A stretch of DNA of 64,000 bases from Rhodoferax sp. (GTDB taxonomy: Bacteria > Pseudomonadota > Gammaproteobacteria > Burkholderiales > Burkholderiaceae_C), in NCBI GenBank assembly GCA_019449595.1, contig JAGRPL010000009.1, positions 17,528 to 81,527 on the forward strand, read 5' to 3'. This document shows positions 40,443 through 50,089 of this stretch, in pieces. A program made the position numbers and the translations under genes. The number at the start of each line of letters is the position of its first letter. The stretch's first letter is position 1. The notes below the pieces were generated by a model. The model was not told where the DNA came from. It saw nothing but the letters and a program-made list of their open reading frames with translations, and searched no databases.

Positions 40443-41246
40443 TCAATAGTAGTTGCCAACCAGCGAGGCGATTTCCACCAGCAGTATCACGGAAAACATG
40501 CGGACCAGCCCGCGGATTTCTGCGCTGGTGCGCAGGCGGGTTGTGTGCGGGTCGTACAGGGCCGAGGCCATGGGAATCAGGGACACCGCCAGGCAAAAGA
40601 ACAGAATTTTGAGGACGAAGATCAGGCTGACGGCGGGGCTGAACACCTGGCCGAACAGGCGGGTGTAGACCGCCAGGCCCGATACGGTGAACCCGTAGCT
40701 GGCCAGATAGGTCACCACCAGAGTCACCACGCTGCTCAGGGCTGCCAGCGTGACGCCGGCAAACAGGCCGCCAATGACCCGGGGCAACACGACGCTGCGT
40801 ACTGGGTCCTGGCCCTGGCGGCGCATGGCGTCGAGCTGGCCTGCCGTCTGCATCGCCGACAGCTCCGCTCCATCGGGAATCGTGCAGCGCAGTGCGACGA
40901 ACAGCGCCGCGGTCAGGGGGATGAGTTCGAGTACCAGGACCCGGATGACCAGTTGCAAGGCGTACTGCGACAGGCCGTAACTCAGGGCCGTGACCAGCAC
41001 GATGCGGGTGAGTACCACGGTCACCAGCGCGCAGAGCACCGTGAAGCCGGCCAGGATGGGAGCGGTGTGCAGATAGATATGCCGGGCCAGCGCCGGGCGG
41101 TTCGCGCGGCGGTAGCTTGACGGGGAGAGAACCAGCACCAGAATGACCGCGCCCAGCTCCAGCAGGCGCCACCAGCCCAGGAGCCATTGCTGCGCGGCCT
41201 GGCCGGTGCGATCCAGCCAGCGTTGCCATGAAACCGTTGAGGTCAT
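40443..41246 (-). CDS. MlaE-type ABC transporter permease
   Basis: 267 residues with five or six membrane helices and the MlaE-family core (LELIPLTAALFVALRCTIPDGAEL and VLPRVIGGLFAGVTLAAL). It should form the inner-membrane part of a lipid transporter with the MCE protein encoded next. No ATPase gene is present between permease and MCE protein or elsewhere in the operon, which is unusual. First gene of the four-gene set, 51 nt downstream of ppx on the same strand. Confidence 0.86.
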   Translation of the reverse strand: MTSTVSWQRWLDRTGQAAQQWLLGWWRLLELGAVILVLVLSPSSYRRANRPALARHIYLHTAPILAGFTVLCALVTVVLTRIVLVTALSYGLSQYALQLVIRVLVLELIPLTAALFVALRCTIPDGAELSAMQTAGQLDAMRRQGQDPVRSVVLPRVIGGLFAGVTLAALSSVVTLVVTYLASYGFTVSGLAVYTRLFGQVFSPAVSLIFVLKILFFCLAVSLIPMASALYDPHTTRLRTSAEIRGLVRMFSVILLVEIASLVGNYY

Positions 41247-41297
41247 GCGGGCATGATACCTGCGGGCTTGCCGGGCCGTGTGAAGCGCCGTGGACCG

Positions 41298-42806
41298 TCA
41301 GGTGGCAGCCACGTCGAGGGACCACGGGGTTTTTTGCCAGGCCAGTGCCTCTTCGCGCAGCAGGTAGGCGGACTGCGGAAAGGCTTCGGCCCACCCGGCG
41401 CGGCAGCGCAGGCGCACGGTGCGGTTGTGCGTGGCCGAGCGTGCCAGTGTCATGCCGGTCAGATCCGGGTCACGCCGGGCGTGGCACAGGATGACGGCCA
41501 GGCGCAGCGCCATCAGCTGCATGACCAGATCGTCGTCTCCCAGCACGGCTTCGAGCTTGCGCAGCTTGCCGCGGTGCCCGAGCACCAGCAGGCTGAGGCG
41601 GTGCATTTCCGACAGCGAGAACCCCATGGCATCGGCGTTGTCCAGGATGTAGGCACCGTGCTTGTGGTAGTCACTGTGGGAGATGTGGCTGCCAATTTCG
41701 TGCAACTGGGCGGCCCAGCTGAGCTTGCGCAGGGAACGGTCTTCGTCGGGGGGCGCGCCATCGCGCGGGGCGGGCATCAGTTGCTGGAGCAGCAGCGCCG
41801 CCACGTTTCCCACGCGGGTGCCGTGGGTGGTGTCGACCCCGAACTTGCTTGCCAGGCGCCGCACGGTCTTGACACGCAGGTCATCTGCGTGGTCGGCCGT
41901 GCCCAACATGTCGCACAGCAGGCCATGGCGCAGCCCGCCGCTGGCCTGTTGCAGGGACTGGATGCCCAGCAGGCTGAAAACGGCGCGCACCACGCTCACG
42001 CCGCCGCCGATGATGGCCTTGCGGTCTTCGCGCATGCCGGCCAGCCGCAGGCGGTCGGCGCTCTGGGCGGTCACCAGCTTGTCGACCAGCCAGTCCAGGC
42101 CCTCCTGTGTCACGGTGCCGGCGGGCCAGCCGGCCGCTACCAGGACGTCGACAATGGCGCCCACCGTGCCGGCCGAGCCATAGGCCACGTCCCAGCGGCC
42201 GGGGTGGTAGGCGTCGAGGGCCTCGTCCAGCACCGCCTTGGCCGCGATTTCGGCAATGTCGAATGCCTTGCGGGAAAACTGGCCGTCGGGGAAGTAGCGG
42301 TTGGACCAGGCAATGCTGCCCACCCGGAACGACTCCATGACCTGGGGGGCAAGGCCCTGTCCCAGCACGAGTTCGGTGGATCGCCCGCCGATGTCGATGA
42401 CCAGGCGCCGCTCTTCGGACTGGGGCAGCATGTGGGCCACGCCCTGGTAGATCAGCCGGGCCTCTTCCCGCCCCGAAATGACATTGATGGGGAAGCCGAG
42501 AATCTGGTTGGCCCGGTCGAGGAATTCGTCCCGGTTGCGGGCCTCGCGCAGGGTTTGTGTTGCCACGGCGCGCACTTCGGTGGGCTTGAACCCAGCCAGG
42601 CGCTCGCCAAAGCGGGCCAGGCAGTCCCAGCCGCTTTGCATGACCTGGGGGGTCAGGTTGCGGTCATCGTCCAGCCCGCCACCCTGGCGCACGGTTTCTT
42701 TCAGGTATTCGGTGCGCCGGAACTCACCGTGGTCCACCCGTCCGATTTCGAGACGAAAACTGTTGGATCCCAAATCCACGGCCGCCAGGCGATTTCCGTT
42801 TTCCAT
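41298..42806 (-). CDS. ppx: Exopolyphosphatase / pppGpp phosphohydrolase
   Basis: 502 residues of the Ppx/GppA family, degrading polyphosphate from the chain end. The ASKHA fold shows AAVDLGSNSFRLEI near the N-terminus, the catalytic Glu region near SGREEARLIYQGV, and VIDIGGRSTELVLG and YGSAGTVGAI. The C-terminal HD-like domain includes LHEIGSHISHSDYHKHGAYI. It balances ppk, located 6 kb away on the other strand. No Pho box was seen upstream. Confidence 0.94.
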   Translation of the reverse strand: MENGNRLAAVDLGSNSFRLEIGRVDHGEFRRTEYLKETVRQGGGLDDDRNLTPQVMQSGWDCLARFGERLAGFKPTEVRAVATQTLREARNRDEFLDRANQILGFPINVISGREEARLIYQGVAHMLPQSEERRLVIDIGGRSTELVLGQGLAPQVMESFRVGSIAWSNRYFPDGQFSRKAFDIAEIAAKAVLDEALDAYHPGRWDVAYGSAGTVGAIVDVLVAAGWPAGTVTQEGLDWLVDKLVTAQSADRLRLAGMREDRKAIIGGGVSVVRAVFSLLGIQSLQQASGGLRHGLLCDMLGTADHADDLRVKTVRRLASKFGVDTTHGTRVGNVAALLLQQLMPAPRDGAPPDEDRSLRKLSWAAQLHEIGSHISHSDYHKHGAYILDNADAMGFSLSEMHRLSLLVLGHRGKLRKLEAVLGDDDLVMQLMALRLAVILCHARRDPDLTGMTLARSATHNRTVRLRCRAGWAEAFPQSAYLLREEALAWQKTPWSLDVAAT

Positions 42807-42879
42807 CGATTGCTTTTTAGAGTTGTAAGGCGGTCAGGAGCATAGCATCCGCACCGCCGCGGTCGGCACCCGGGCGGTG

Positions 42880-44016
42880 TCAGCCGAGCAGGCGGCCGTC
42901 GGTGGAAATCATGCTCTGCGTGACATAGGCGGTGCCACGGCTGCGGGTATCGGGCGCAATGCGGAAGCCGCCCAGGTCGACGGTGCTGCGCTTCTGGAAG
43001 GCTTGCAGCGCGCTGAGCCGGGTCGGCGCGCCGTCAATGCCCTGCAGCACTTCGTAGGTGTAGCGCGCCGCAATGTAGCCGGCCAGACTCTGGGGAGTTG
43101 GCGGCTCGTCGTACAGGCGGCCCAGCGTGTCGCGGAAGCTTTTGACGATGGGCAGGTTGGCGTTGACCATGGGAACCACCTGGGTGGCGATCACCGGCGT
43201 GAAGCGCGAAACGCCCATTTGCAGCATGGTCTGCAGGTTCACGTCGGACATGGCGATGATGTAGCGCTGTGCCGCCTGCTTTTCGATGCCCTGGGAAAAC
43301 TGCACCAGCTCCGGAGTGCCGCCCAGGAACAGCAGGACGCGGGGGCTGTCGGGCGTGAGCGTCTTGCCCAGCTGCTGCAGGTTGGCGACCGGGCTGTATG
43401 ACTTCAGCCGCAGCTTGAGCGTGTTGGCCATCTCGTCGACGCCCTGCCGGTAGCTGGCGTATTCGGCTGCGGAGCCGTAAATGGCGCCCACCTCCGTGAT
43501 GCCCATGACGGACAGGGATTTGATCGCGTGCGCCACCTGTTCCTGGCGCGAGGCAAAAATGGGGAAGGTGTTGCTGGCGGCGTCCAGCGTGGCGTTTTGC
43601 AGCCAGGGGGCGACATGGGCCACGTCGGGCAGTTCCCGTTGCATCAGGTCCGTCAGCTGGGCCGCCGCGTGGTCGCCCACGCTACCGGACAGCGCAACGC
43701 ACTGGGGCTGGTTTTTCAACGTTTGCACGGCGGCGCGCAGGCTGGCGGCGCTGCCGTCCACTTCCAGCACCAGGTGCTGCACGGTCTTGCCGCGCAACCC
43801 GCCACGGGCATTGATGTCCTGCCAGGCGGCGCGCGAGCCAATCAGGAAATCCTTGGAAACGTCGATCTGGCTGACAGACACGTCCACAACCTGTGCGACC
43901 GTGCAGATGCGGGAGCCGGGCGCGGTTTTGGGGAGTTGGGCCCAGGCTGGAAGGGTGCTGGCCGCGAGGGCGCCGGCAACCGTGCGCATCAGCTGGCGTC
44001 GATCAGGGTTTTGCAT
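42880..44016 (-). CDS. Periplasmic leucine-binding-protein-like receptor
   Basis: 378 residues. The N-terminus NPDRRQLMRTVAGALAASTL looks like a twin-arginine-type signal, cleaved after PAWA. The body is the type I periplasmic binding fold of branched-chain amino acid or amide ABC transporters (DFLIGSRAAWQDINARGGLRG; GYIAARYTYEVLQGIDGAP). No transporter genes are adjacent, so it may serve a remote permease or act as a sensor. The frame extends 24 codons upstream through a dispersed repeat; MQNPDRRQ is the better start. Confidence 0.82.
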   Translation of the reverse strand: MQNPDRRQLMRTVAGALAASTLPAWAQLPKTAPGSRICTVAQVVDVSVSQIDVSKDFLIGSRAAWQDINARGGLRGKTVQHLVLEVDGSAASLRAAVQTLKNQPQCVALSGSVGDHAAAQLTDLMQRELPDVAHVAPWLQNATLDAASNTFPIFASRQEQVAHAIKSLSVMGITEVGAIYGSAAEYASYRQGVDEMANTLKLRLKSYSPVANLQQLGKTLTPDSPRVLLFLGGTPELVQFSQGIEKQAAQRYIIAMSDVNLQTMLQMGVSRFTPVIATQVVPMVNANLPIVKSFRDTLGRLYDEPPTPQSLAGYIAARYTYEVLQGIDGAPTRLSALQAFQKRSTVDLGGFRIAPDTRSRGTAYVTQSMISTDGRLLG

Positions 44017-44038
44017 GGTGGGTCTGTACGTGGGTTTT

Positions 44039-44102
44039 GCTATCAAATGAATAGCTGTCTGCGCAGTATTCACGGTGTGCTTGGCCATATTTACGCCAAA
44101 AA
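44039..44102 (-). repeat. Dispersed repeat family 1, copy C
   Basis: On the minus strand it reads TTTTTGGCG, then CACCGTGAATACTGCGCAGA, CAGCTATTCATTTGATAGC. It lies between the FAS1 lipoprotein terminator and the binding-protein gene; its first bases form the T-run of that terminator. It is the only clearly intergenic copy. Confidence 0.7.
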
Positions 44103-44125
44103 TCCGGAGCCTGCTGGCTCCGGAT
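44096..44125 (-). terminator. Terminator of the FAS1 lipoprotein gene
   Basis: A perfect 10-bp stem (ATCCGGAGCC, loop TGCT or its complement, GGCTCCGGAT) followed on the minus strand by TTTTT. It lies 20 nt after the stop codon. Confidence 0.88.
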
Positions 44126-44144
44126 GGTGGGGGCGGCCTGTGGC

Positions 44145-44645
44145 TTACTTCTTGGCCGGTGGCAGCAGCACGGCGTCGATGATGTGCACCACGCCGTTGC
44201 TCGCCGTCAGGTCGGCCTGGGTGACCGCGGCGCTTTCGATGGTGACGAAATCGCCGGCCTTGGACAGGGCGACATGGGCGCCGTTGAGGGTCGTGGCGTT
44301 GCTGTTCTTCACGTCGGCTGCCAGGGTCTTGCCGGACACCACGTGGTACGACAGCACCGCCTTGAGTTTTTCCGGATGGGCGCTCAGATCGCTCAGGGTG
44401 GCGGCGGGAAGCGCCTTGAAGGCGTCATTCGACGGCGCGAACACGGTATAGGGGCCGGCTGCCTGGAGCGTTTGCGTCAACCCTGCCTGGGCGACCAGAC
44501 TGCTGAGTGTGCTCAGCGACGGCGTGTTCGCCAGACGGTCTGCCACGGTGACCGGGGCCGGGCTGGTGGCGCATCCGGTCAGGGCGGCGATCAGGGCGCT
44601 GAGCAAAACGGCGCGGCGTGCCAGGGGAGAAGAGGTTTTTTGCAT
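44145..44645 (-). CDS. FAS1 (fasciclin) domain lipoprotein
   Basis: 166 residues. A lipoprotein signal ends at LTGCAT (Cys25). A single FAS1 domain (about 35-165) has YTVFAPSNDAFKALP, LKAVLSYHVVSGK and GVVHIIDAVLLPP, an adhesion-type fold at the cell surface or periplasm. It has its own terminator and is transcribed divergently from pstS with Pho-box-like repeats upstream, so it is probably induced by phosphate starvation. Its molecular role is unknown. Confidence 0.9.
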   Translation of the reverse strand: MQKTSSPLARRAVLLSALIAALTGCATSPAPVTVADRLANTPSLSTLSSLVAQAGLTQTLQAAGPYTVFAPSNDAFKALPAATLSDLSAHPEKLKAVLSYHVVSGKTLAADVKNSNATTLNGAHVALSKAGDFVTIESAAVTQADLTASNGVVHIIDAVLLPPAKK

Positions 44646-44690
44646 GGTTTTCCGTCAGTGGGTTGAAAAGCGCAAGCGTAGGAATGCCGT

Positions 44691-44730
44691 GTGACGGCAA
44701 TGTGACGAAAACTTGAAAAACCGGTGACAA
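44691..44730 (-). promoter_or_regulatory. Pho boxes for the FAS1 lipoprotein gene
   Basis: Read on the minus strand: TTGTCAC, TTTTCAA, TCGTCAC and CCGTCAC at exact 11-nt intervals (plus-strand positions 44724, 44713, 44702, 44691). TACGCT at 44680-44675 is a possible -10. It is 46 nt upstream of the start codon. Confidence 0.68.
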
Positions 44731-44777
44731 GTGACTTATTTGGCAGGTTGAAACAACCGGGGCTGAAAACTAAGCTC

Positions 44778-44810
44778 GTGTCACGGAGATGTCACAAATC
44801 TTTCTTAAAG
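44778..44810 (+). promoter_or_regulatory. Pho box and promoter for the pst operon
   Basis: GTGTCAC (44778), ATGTCAC (44789) and a weaker CTTTCTT (44800) follow an 11-nt period with linkers GGAG and AAAT. TTAAAG at 44805-44810 may be the -10. It is about 40-70 nt before the pstS start. Confidence 0.75.
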
Positions 44811-44847
44811 TCCTGTCATTCCTTAACCAACCTATAGAGGGTTTCCG

Positions 44848-45891
44848 ATGAATATTTCCTTCAACCGTGCCGCAATGGTGCTTGCCGTTACGTCTTCCCT
44901 GGGCTTGGCTGGTGCTGCCAGCGCACAGGAAATCACGGGTGCCGGCGCAACCTTTCCTGCGCCCATCTATTCCAAGTGGGCTGCGGACTACCACAAGGCC
45001 ACGGGCGTCAAGGTGAACTACCAGTCCATCGGCTCGGGCGGCGGCATCAAGCAGATCGACTCCAAGACGGTGGATTTTGGTGCGTCCGACATGCCCCTGA
45101 CCGACGAAGTCCTGAAGACCAAGGGCCAGATGCAGTTCCCCACCGTGATGGGTGGCGTGGTGCCGGTTCTCAACGTCAAGGGTATTGAACCCGGCCAGCT
45201 GAAGCTGACCGGCCAGGTTCTGGGTGACATTTACCTGGGCAAGATTTCCCGCTGGAACGACCCCGCCCTCAAGGCGCTCAACCCCACCGTGGCATTGCCC
45301 GATGCGGCCATTGCCCAGGTTCGCCGCGCCGACGGTTCGGGCACCACGTTCCTCTTCACCAATTACCTGAGCAAGGTCAACGCCGAGTGGAAGTCCAAAG
45401 TGGGCGAGGGCACGGCAGTGAACTGGCCCGTGGGCGCTGGCGGCAAGGGCAATGAAGGCGTGGCTGCATTTGTGAGCCGCCTGCCCAACTCCCTGGGCTA
45501 TGTGGAGTACTCGTACGTGAAGCAGAACAAGCTGACCTACGCCATCATGCAGAACGCCGCCGGCAACTTTGTCAAACCCGAAGATGACGCATTCAAGGCC
45601 GCAGCTGCAGGTGCCGACTGGGCCAAGTCGTTCTACCAGGTGCTGACGAACCAGCCCGGCAAGCAGGCCTGGCCCATCACTGGCGCGACGTTCATTCTGA
45701 TGCACACCAAGCAGGACAAGCCCGCGAACGCCTCCGAAACGCTGAAGTTCTTCAGCTGGGCCTACAAGAATGGCGACAAGGTGGCTGCCGATCTGGACTA
45801 TGTGCCCATGCCCAAGGCTGTGATTGCCGCGATCGAGAAGTCCTGGGGTGAGATCAAGGACACGTCCGGCAAGCCGGTTGCGTTCAAGTAA
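44848..45891 (+). CDS. pstS: Phosphate ABC transporter substrate-binding protein
   Basis: 347 residues with a signal peptide (1-26, cleaved after ASA). Phosphate-binding motifs are [17 protein letters not shown] at the mature N-terminus, [20 protein letters not shown] and [16 protein letters not shown]. First gene of pstSCAB-phoU-phoB-phoR behind a Pho box; a ribosome site GAGGG precedes the ATG. Confidence 0.98.
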   Translation: MNISFNRAAMVLAVTSSLGLAGAASAQEITGAGATFPAPIYSKWAADYHKATGVKVNYQSIGSGGGIKQIDSKTVDFGASDMPLTDEVLKTKGQMQFPTVMGGVVPVLNVKGIEPGQLKLTGQVLGDIYLGKISRWNDPALKALNPTVALPDAAIAQVRRADGSGTTFLFTNYLSKVNAEWKSKVGEGTAVNWPVGAGGKGNEGVAAFVSRLPNSLGYVEYSYVKQNKLTYAIMQNAAGNFVKPEDDAFKAAAAGADWAKSFYQVLTNQPGKQAWPITGATFILMHTKQDKPANASETLKFFSWAYKNGDKVAADLDYVPMPKAVIAAIEKSWGEIKDTSGKPVAFK

Positions 45892-45932
45892 TTTTGGTTG
45901 TGTCTCGTATGGTTCTGGACGGGGAGTCTGTC

Positions 45933-46964
45933 ATGTCATCTACACTGGTGCATCGCGACACCCTGTCCAGCCATTCCGTTATTTCTGCCGCACGCTCCAT
46001 GACCCGACCTCCACCCGTCAAAAAAGCCCGATCCGGCCCCCTGGCCGACCGTATTTTCGGCTGGATGGCCAAAGGGGCGGCACTTCTGACCCTGGGATTG
46101 CTGGTGGCCATCCTGGGCTCACTGACGGTCAGTGCCTGGCCGGCGATCACCCAGTACGGTCTGGGGTTCCTGACCAGTACCACCTGGGATCCCGTCAAGG
46201 AGGAGTTCGGCGGGCTGGTCATGATTTACGGCACGCTGGCGACGTCGTTCATTGCGCTGCTGATCGCCGTGCCGGTGAGTTTCGGCATTGCGCTGTTTCT
46301 GACCGAGCTGGCGCCCGCCTGGCTCAAGCGGCCCCTGGGAACCGCCATTGAGCTGCTCGCGGCCGTGCCCTCCATCGTGTATGGCATGTGGGGTCTGCTG
46401 GTCTTTGGCCCGGTGCTGGCAACCTATGTGCAGCAGCCCCTGCAGGCCATGTTCAATGGCGTGCCGTATCTGGGGGCTTTTTTCTCCGGCCCACCCGTGG
46501 GCATCGGCATTCTGTCGGCCGGCATCATCCTGGCCATCATGATCATCCCGTTCATCGCCGCCGTGATGCGCGACGTGTTCGAGGTGACACCCGCCCTCCT
46601 GAAAGAGTCCGCCTACGGCCTGGGTGCAACCACCTGGGAGGTGGTCTACAAGGTCGTCCTGCCGTACACCAAGACCGGGGTCATTGGCGGCATCATGCTG
46701 GGCCTGGGGCGCGCCATTGGCGAGACCATGGCAGTGACGTTCGTCATCGGCAACTTCAACCAGCTCGATTCCCTGAGCTTGTTCCAGGCCGCCAACAGCA
46801 TCACGTCGGCACTGGCCAACGAGTTTGCCGAGGCAGGCGAGGGCCTGCACCAGGCGTCGCTCATGTACCTGGGGCTGGTCCTCTTTTTCATCACCTTCGT
46901 CATCCTGTCGCTGTCCAAGGTCTTGCTGACCCAGCTGCGCAAACGCGAAGGAGCCAAGACATGA
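45933..46964 (+). CDS. pstC: Phosphate ABC transporter permease PstC
   Basis: 343 residues with six membrane helices and the ABC permease EAA-type loop ([22 protein letters not shown]). ATG 45933 is chosen because GGGGAG lies 7 nt upstream; a TTG at 45894 and an ATG at 45999 are in frame. The first 60 residues are cytoplasmic and longer than in E. coli. It overlaps pstA by 4 nt. Confidence 0.96.
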   Translation: MSSTLVHRDTLSSHSVISAARSMTRPPPVKKARSGPLADRIFGWMAKGAALLTLGLLVAILGSLTVSAWPAITQYGLGFLTSTTWDPVKEEFGGLVMIYGTLATSFIALLIAVPVSFGIALFLTELAPAWLKRPLGTAIELLAAVPSIVYGMWGLLVFGPVLATYVQQPLQAMFNGVPYLGAFFSGPPVGIGILSAGIILAIMIIPFIAAVMRDVFEVTPALLKESAYGLGATTWEVVYKVVLPYTKTGVIGGIMLGLGRAIGETMAVTFVIGNFNQLDSLSLFQAANSITSALANEFAEAGEGLHQASLMYLGLVLFFITFVILSLSKVLLTQLRKREGAKT

Positions 46965-47821
46965 CTGCATCCCTCCAGCAGCGCCGCGCTGCCAAGTTTG
47001 CCCGCCGCAAGCGCGTGAACCAGCTGGCCACCGGCCTGGCTCTGGCCGCCATGGCGTTTGGCCTGTTCTGGCTGTTCTGGATCCTGTGGGAAACGGTGCG
47101 CCTGGGCTTTGACGGCATGGCCGTAGCCACTCTTACCCAGATGACACCGCCACCCAATGAGGAGGGCGGCCTGGCCAACGCCATCTACGGTTCGTTTCTG
47201 ATGGTGGTGCTGGCAACCTGCGTGGGTACGCCGGTGGGGGTCATGGCGGGCATTTACCTGGCCGAGTTCGACAGCAAGGGCTGGCTCGCATCGGTGACCC
47301 GGTTTGTCAATGACATCCTGCTGTCGGCACCTTCCATCGTGATTGGGCTGTTCGTCTATGCCGTGGTGGTGTCGCGTTTCAAATCGTTCTCCGGTTATGC
47401 CGGGGTGGTGGCGCTGGCCTTGCTGGTCATTCCGGTGGTCATCCGCACCACAGAGAACATGCTGCAACTGGTGCCTGCCGGGCTGCGGGAGGCGGCTTAC
47501 GCACTGGGCGCACCCAAGTGGAAGGTTATCTTGAGCATCACCCTCAAGTCAGCCCGGGCGGGCGTGATCACCGGGGTGCTGCTGGCGGTGGCCCGCATTG
47601 CCGGTGAAACGGCACCCCTGCTGTTTACTGCGCTGAGCAACCAGTTCTGGACGAGCAGCCTGAGCGAGCCCATGGCGAGCCTGCCGGTCACCATTTTCAA
47701 GTTTGCGATGAGCCCCTACGAGAACTGGCAGAAGCTGGCATGGGCGGGTGTATTCATCATCACGGTAGCCGTGCTGGGCCTGAACATTCTTGCCCGGGTG
47801 CTGACCCGCGCCAAGGCCTGA
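46961..47821 (+). CDS. pstA: Phosphate ABC transporter permease PstA
   Basis: 286 residues, second permease of the Pst complex, with six membrane helices and the cytoplasmic loop [21 protein letters not shown] basic N-terminus ([16 protein letters not shown]) precedes the first helix. The start overlaps the pstC stop (ATGA), and pstB follows after 34 nt. Confidence 0.97.
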   Translation: MTASLQQRRAAKFARRKRVNQLATGLALAAMAFGLFWLFWILWETVRLGFDGMAVATLTQMTPPPNEEGGLANAIYGSFLMVVLATCVGTPVGVMAGIYLAEFDSKGWLASVTRFVNDILLSAPSIVIGLFVYAVVVSRFKSFSGYAGVVALALLVIPVVIRTTENMLQLVPAGLREAAYALGAPKWKVILSITLKSARAGVITGVLLAVARIAGETAPLLFTALSNQFWTSSLSEPMASLPVTIFKFAMSPYENWQKLAWAGVFIITVAVLGLNILARVLTRAKA

Positions 47822-47855
47822 TGGCCGCTGCAGCCTTTTTAAAGAAATAGACGAC

Positions 47856-48635
47856 ATGATCTCCACCCCCATTGCGCCTGCGAAGACCAAGATTGCCGTC
47901 AAGGATCTGAACTTCTACTACGGCAAGTTCCATGCCCTCAAGGGCATCAACATGGAAATTCCGGAAAACCGGGTGACGGCTTTCATCGGCCCTTCGGGCT
48001 GTGGCAAATCGACGCTGCTGCGCGTGTTCAACCGCATGTTCGAGCTGTATCCGGAGCAGCGGGCACAGGGGCAGATCCTGCTGGACGGCGAGGACCTGCT
48101 CACCAGCAAGGAAGATGTTGCCCTGCTGCGCGCCAAGGTCGGCATGGTGTTCCAGAAACCCACGCCGTTTCCCATGTCGATCTACGACAACATTGCCTTT
48201 GGCGTGAAGTTGTTCGAGTCGCTGAATGCGACGGACATGGAGGAGCGGGTGGAGTGGGCGCTGCGCAAGTCGGCGCTGTGGGGCGAGGTCAAGGACAAGC
48301 TGCACCAGAGCGGCTCCAGCCTGTCGGGTGGCCAGCAGCAGCGTCTGTGCATTGCGCGCGGCATTGCCATCAAGCCCGAGGTGCTGTTGCTGGACGAGCC
48401 CTGCTCGGCGTTGGACCCCATTTCCACGGCCAAAGTGGAAGAATTGATCGTCGAGCTCAAGAGCGACTACACCGTCGTGATCGTCACCCACAACATGCAG
48501 CAGGCCGCCCGCTGCAGCGACCACACGGCGTACATGTACCTGGGGGACCTGGTGGAGTTCGGTTCGACGGAACAGATGTTCTTCAAACCCACCCGCAAGG
48601 AAACCGAAGACTACATCACCGGCCGGTTCGGTTAA
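47856..48635 (+). CDS. pstB: Phosphate ABC transporter ATPase PstB
   Basis: 259 residues. Walker A is GPSGCGKST (about 46-54), the signature [16 protein letters not shown], Walker [14 protein letters not shown] and the switch His in [10 protein letters not shown]. It powers PstCA. A 12-nt gap to phoU with a good ribosome site (GGAAG) follows. Confidence 0.98.
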   Translation: MISTPIAPAKTKIAVKDLNFYYGKFHALKGINMEIPENRVTAFIGPSGCGKSTLLRVFNRMFELYPEQRAQGQILLDGEDLLTSKEDVALLRAKVGMVFQKPTPFPMSIYDNIAFGVKLFESLNATDMEERVEWALRKSALWGEVKDKLHQSGSSLSGGQQQRLCIARGIAIKPEVLLLDEPCSALDPISTAKVEELIVELKSDYTVVIVTHNMQQAARCSDHTAYMYLGDLVEFGSTEQMFFKPTRKETEDYITGRFG

Positions 48636-48647
48636 AAGGAAGAAAAC

Positions 48648-49349
48648 ATGCCCGAAAAGCACCTGTCGACCCAGTTTGATAGCGAACTGACATCCGTATC
48701 CGCCCAAGTCATGGAAATGGGCGGACTGGTGGAGTCCCAGATCCGTCGCGCCATCTATGCGCTGTCCCAGTTCAGCGTGGAAGTGGCCAACGAGGTGACG
48801 TCCAACGAGGCGCGCGTCAACGAAATGGAAGTGCAGATTGACCGCGAGCTCTCGTCAATCATTGCGCGGCGCCAGCCCACGGCGCGCGACCTGCGCCTGC
48901 TGATCGCCATCTCCAAGACCACCGCCAACCTGGAGCGGGTCGGCGACGAGGCCGAGAAAATCGCCCGCATGGTGCGCTCCATCATCGACAGCGGTGCCCC
49001 GCGCGCCTTGCCGTCGCTGGAGCTGCGTGTGGCGGCCGACCTGGCCTCTGGCCTGCTCAACAAGGCCCTGGACGCCTTTGCGCGCCTGGACGTCAACGCC
49101 GCGGTGACCATCCTCAAGGAAGACGACCTGATTGACGCCGAGTTTGACGGCTTTGTGCGCAAGCTCATCACCTACATGATGGAAGACCCGCGCATGATCT
49201 CGCCCAGCCTGGACCTGTTGTTCCTGGCCAAGGCCATCGAACGCATCGGCGACCACGCCAAGAACATCGCCGAGTTCATCATCTACGTCGTCAAGGGCGA
49301 GGATGTGCGCCACACCAGCATGGAAAACATCGAGTCACTCGTCAAATGA
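48648..49349 (+). CDS. phoU: Phosphate signalling regulator PhoU
   Basis: 233 residues, two repeats of a three-helix bundle with the metal-binding ExxxD motifs (LERVGDEAEKIARM and AIERIGDHAKNIAEF). It couples Pst transport state to PhoR and keeps the regulon off when phosphate is sufficient. It overlaps phoB by 4 nt. Confidence 0.97.
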   Translation: MPEKHLSTQFDSELTSVSAQVMEMGGLVESQIRRAIYALSQFSVEVANEVTSNEARVNEMEVQIDRELSSIIARRQPTARDLRLLIAISKTTANLERVGDEAEKIARMVRSIIDSGAPRALPSLELRVAADLASGLLNKALDAFARLDVNAAVTILKEDDLIDAEFDGFVRKLITYMMEDPRMISPSLDLLFLAKAIERIGDHAKNIAEFIIYVVKGEDVRHTSMENIESLVK

Positions 49350-50071
49350 GAACAATGCCTGCGGTGCTGATCGTCGAGGACGAACCAGCCATTGCCGAAC
49401 TGATCGCCGTGAATCTGCGGCACAACGGTTTTCGCCCGGTCTGGGCCATGGACAGCGCCAGCGCGCAGCGGGAGCTGGACGCCGCGTTGCCCGACCTGAT
49501 CCTGCTGGACTGGATGCTGCCCGGAGAGAGCGGGTTGGTGCTGGCCAAGCGCTGGCGCAGTGCCGCGCGGACCCAGGCCATCCCGCTGATCATGCTCACC
49601 GCCCGGGGCGATGAAGCCGACCGCGTTGCTGGGCTCGACGCCGGCGCCGACGATTACATTGCCAAGCCGTTTTCCACCAAGGAACTGCTGGCCCGCGTAC
49701 GCGCCGTGCTGCGGCGGCGCACGCCTGAGCAGGCGGGAGAAGCCATCACCATTGGTGGCCTGGTCCTGGACCCGGGAACCTACCGGGTGTCCTTTGAAGA
49801 CCGGTTGCTGAAACTCGGGCCGACCGAATTCAAGCTGCTGCACTATTTGATGACCCACGCCGAGCGGGTCCACAGCCGCGCCCAGTTGCTCGACAAGGTG
49901 TGGGGCGACCACGTTTACATTGAAGAGCGCACGGTGGACGTGCACGTCAAGCGCCTGCGCGAGGCCCTGGCCCAGGCCGGTGCCATGGTGGAAACCGTGC
50001 GGGGCGCCGGGTACCGCCTGACGGCCCAGCCGATCCAGACTGCTGCCGCGGCAGAAAAGACGGGCGCTTGA
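49346..50071 (+). CDS. phoB: Phosphate regulon response regulator PhoB
   Basis: 241 residues. Receiver domain with acidic pocket EDE (11-13), phosphorylation site D55 in LILLDWMLPG, and the conserved Lys in AKPFSTKELLARV. The OmpR-type DNA-binding domain (about 135-230) ends with TVDVHVKRLREAL and VRGAGYRL. M4 is an alternative start. It should bind the Pho boxes described at 30.7, 33.8, 36.5 and 44.7 kb. Confidence 0.97.
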   Translation: MRTMPAVLIVEDEPAIAELIAVNLRHNGFRPVWAMDSASAQRELDAALPDLILLDWMLPGESGLVLAKRWRSAARTQAIPLIMLTARGDEADRVAGLDAGADDYIAKPFSTKELLARVRAVLRRRTPEQAGEAITIGGLVLDPGTYRVSFEDRLLKLGPTEFKLLHYLMTHAERVHSRAQLLDKVWGDHVYIEERTVDVHVKRLREALAQAGAMVETVRGAGYRLTAQPIQTAAAAEKTGA

Positions 50072-50089
50072 CGGGTCGGGCTGGCACGC

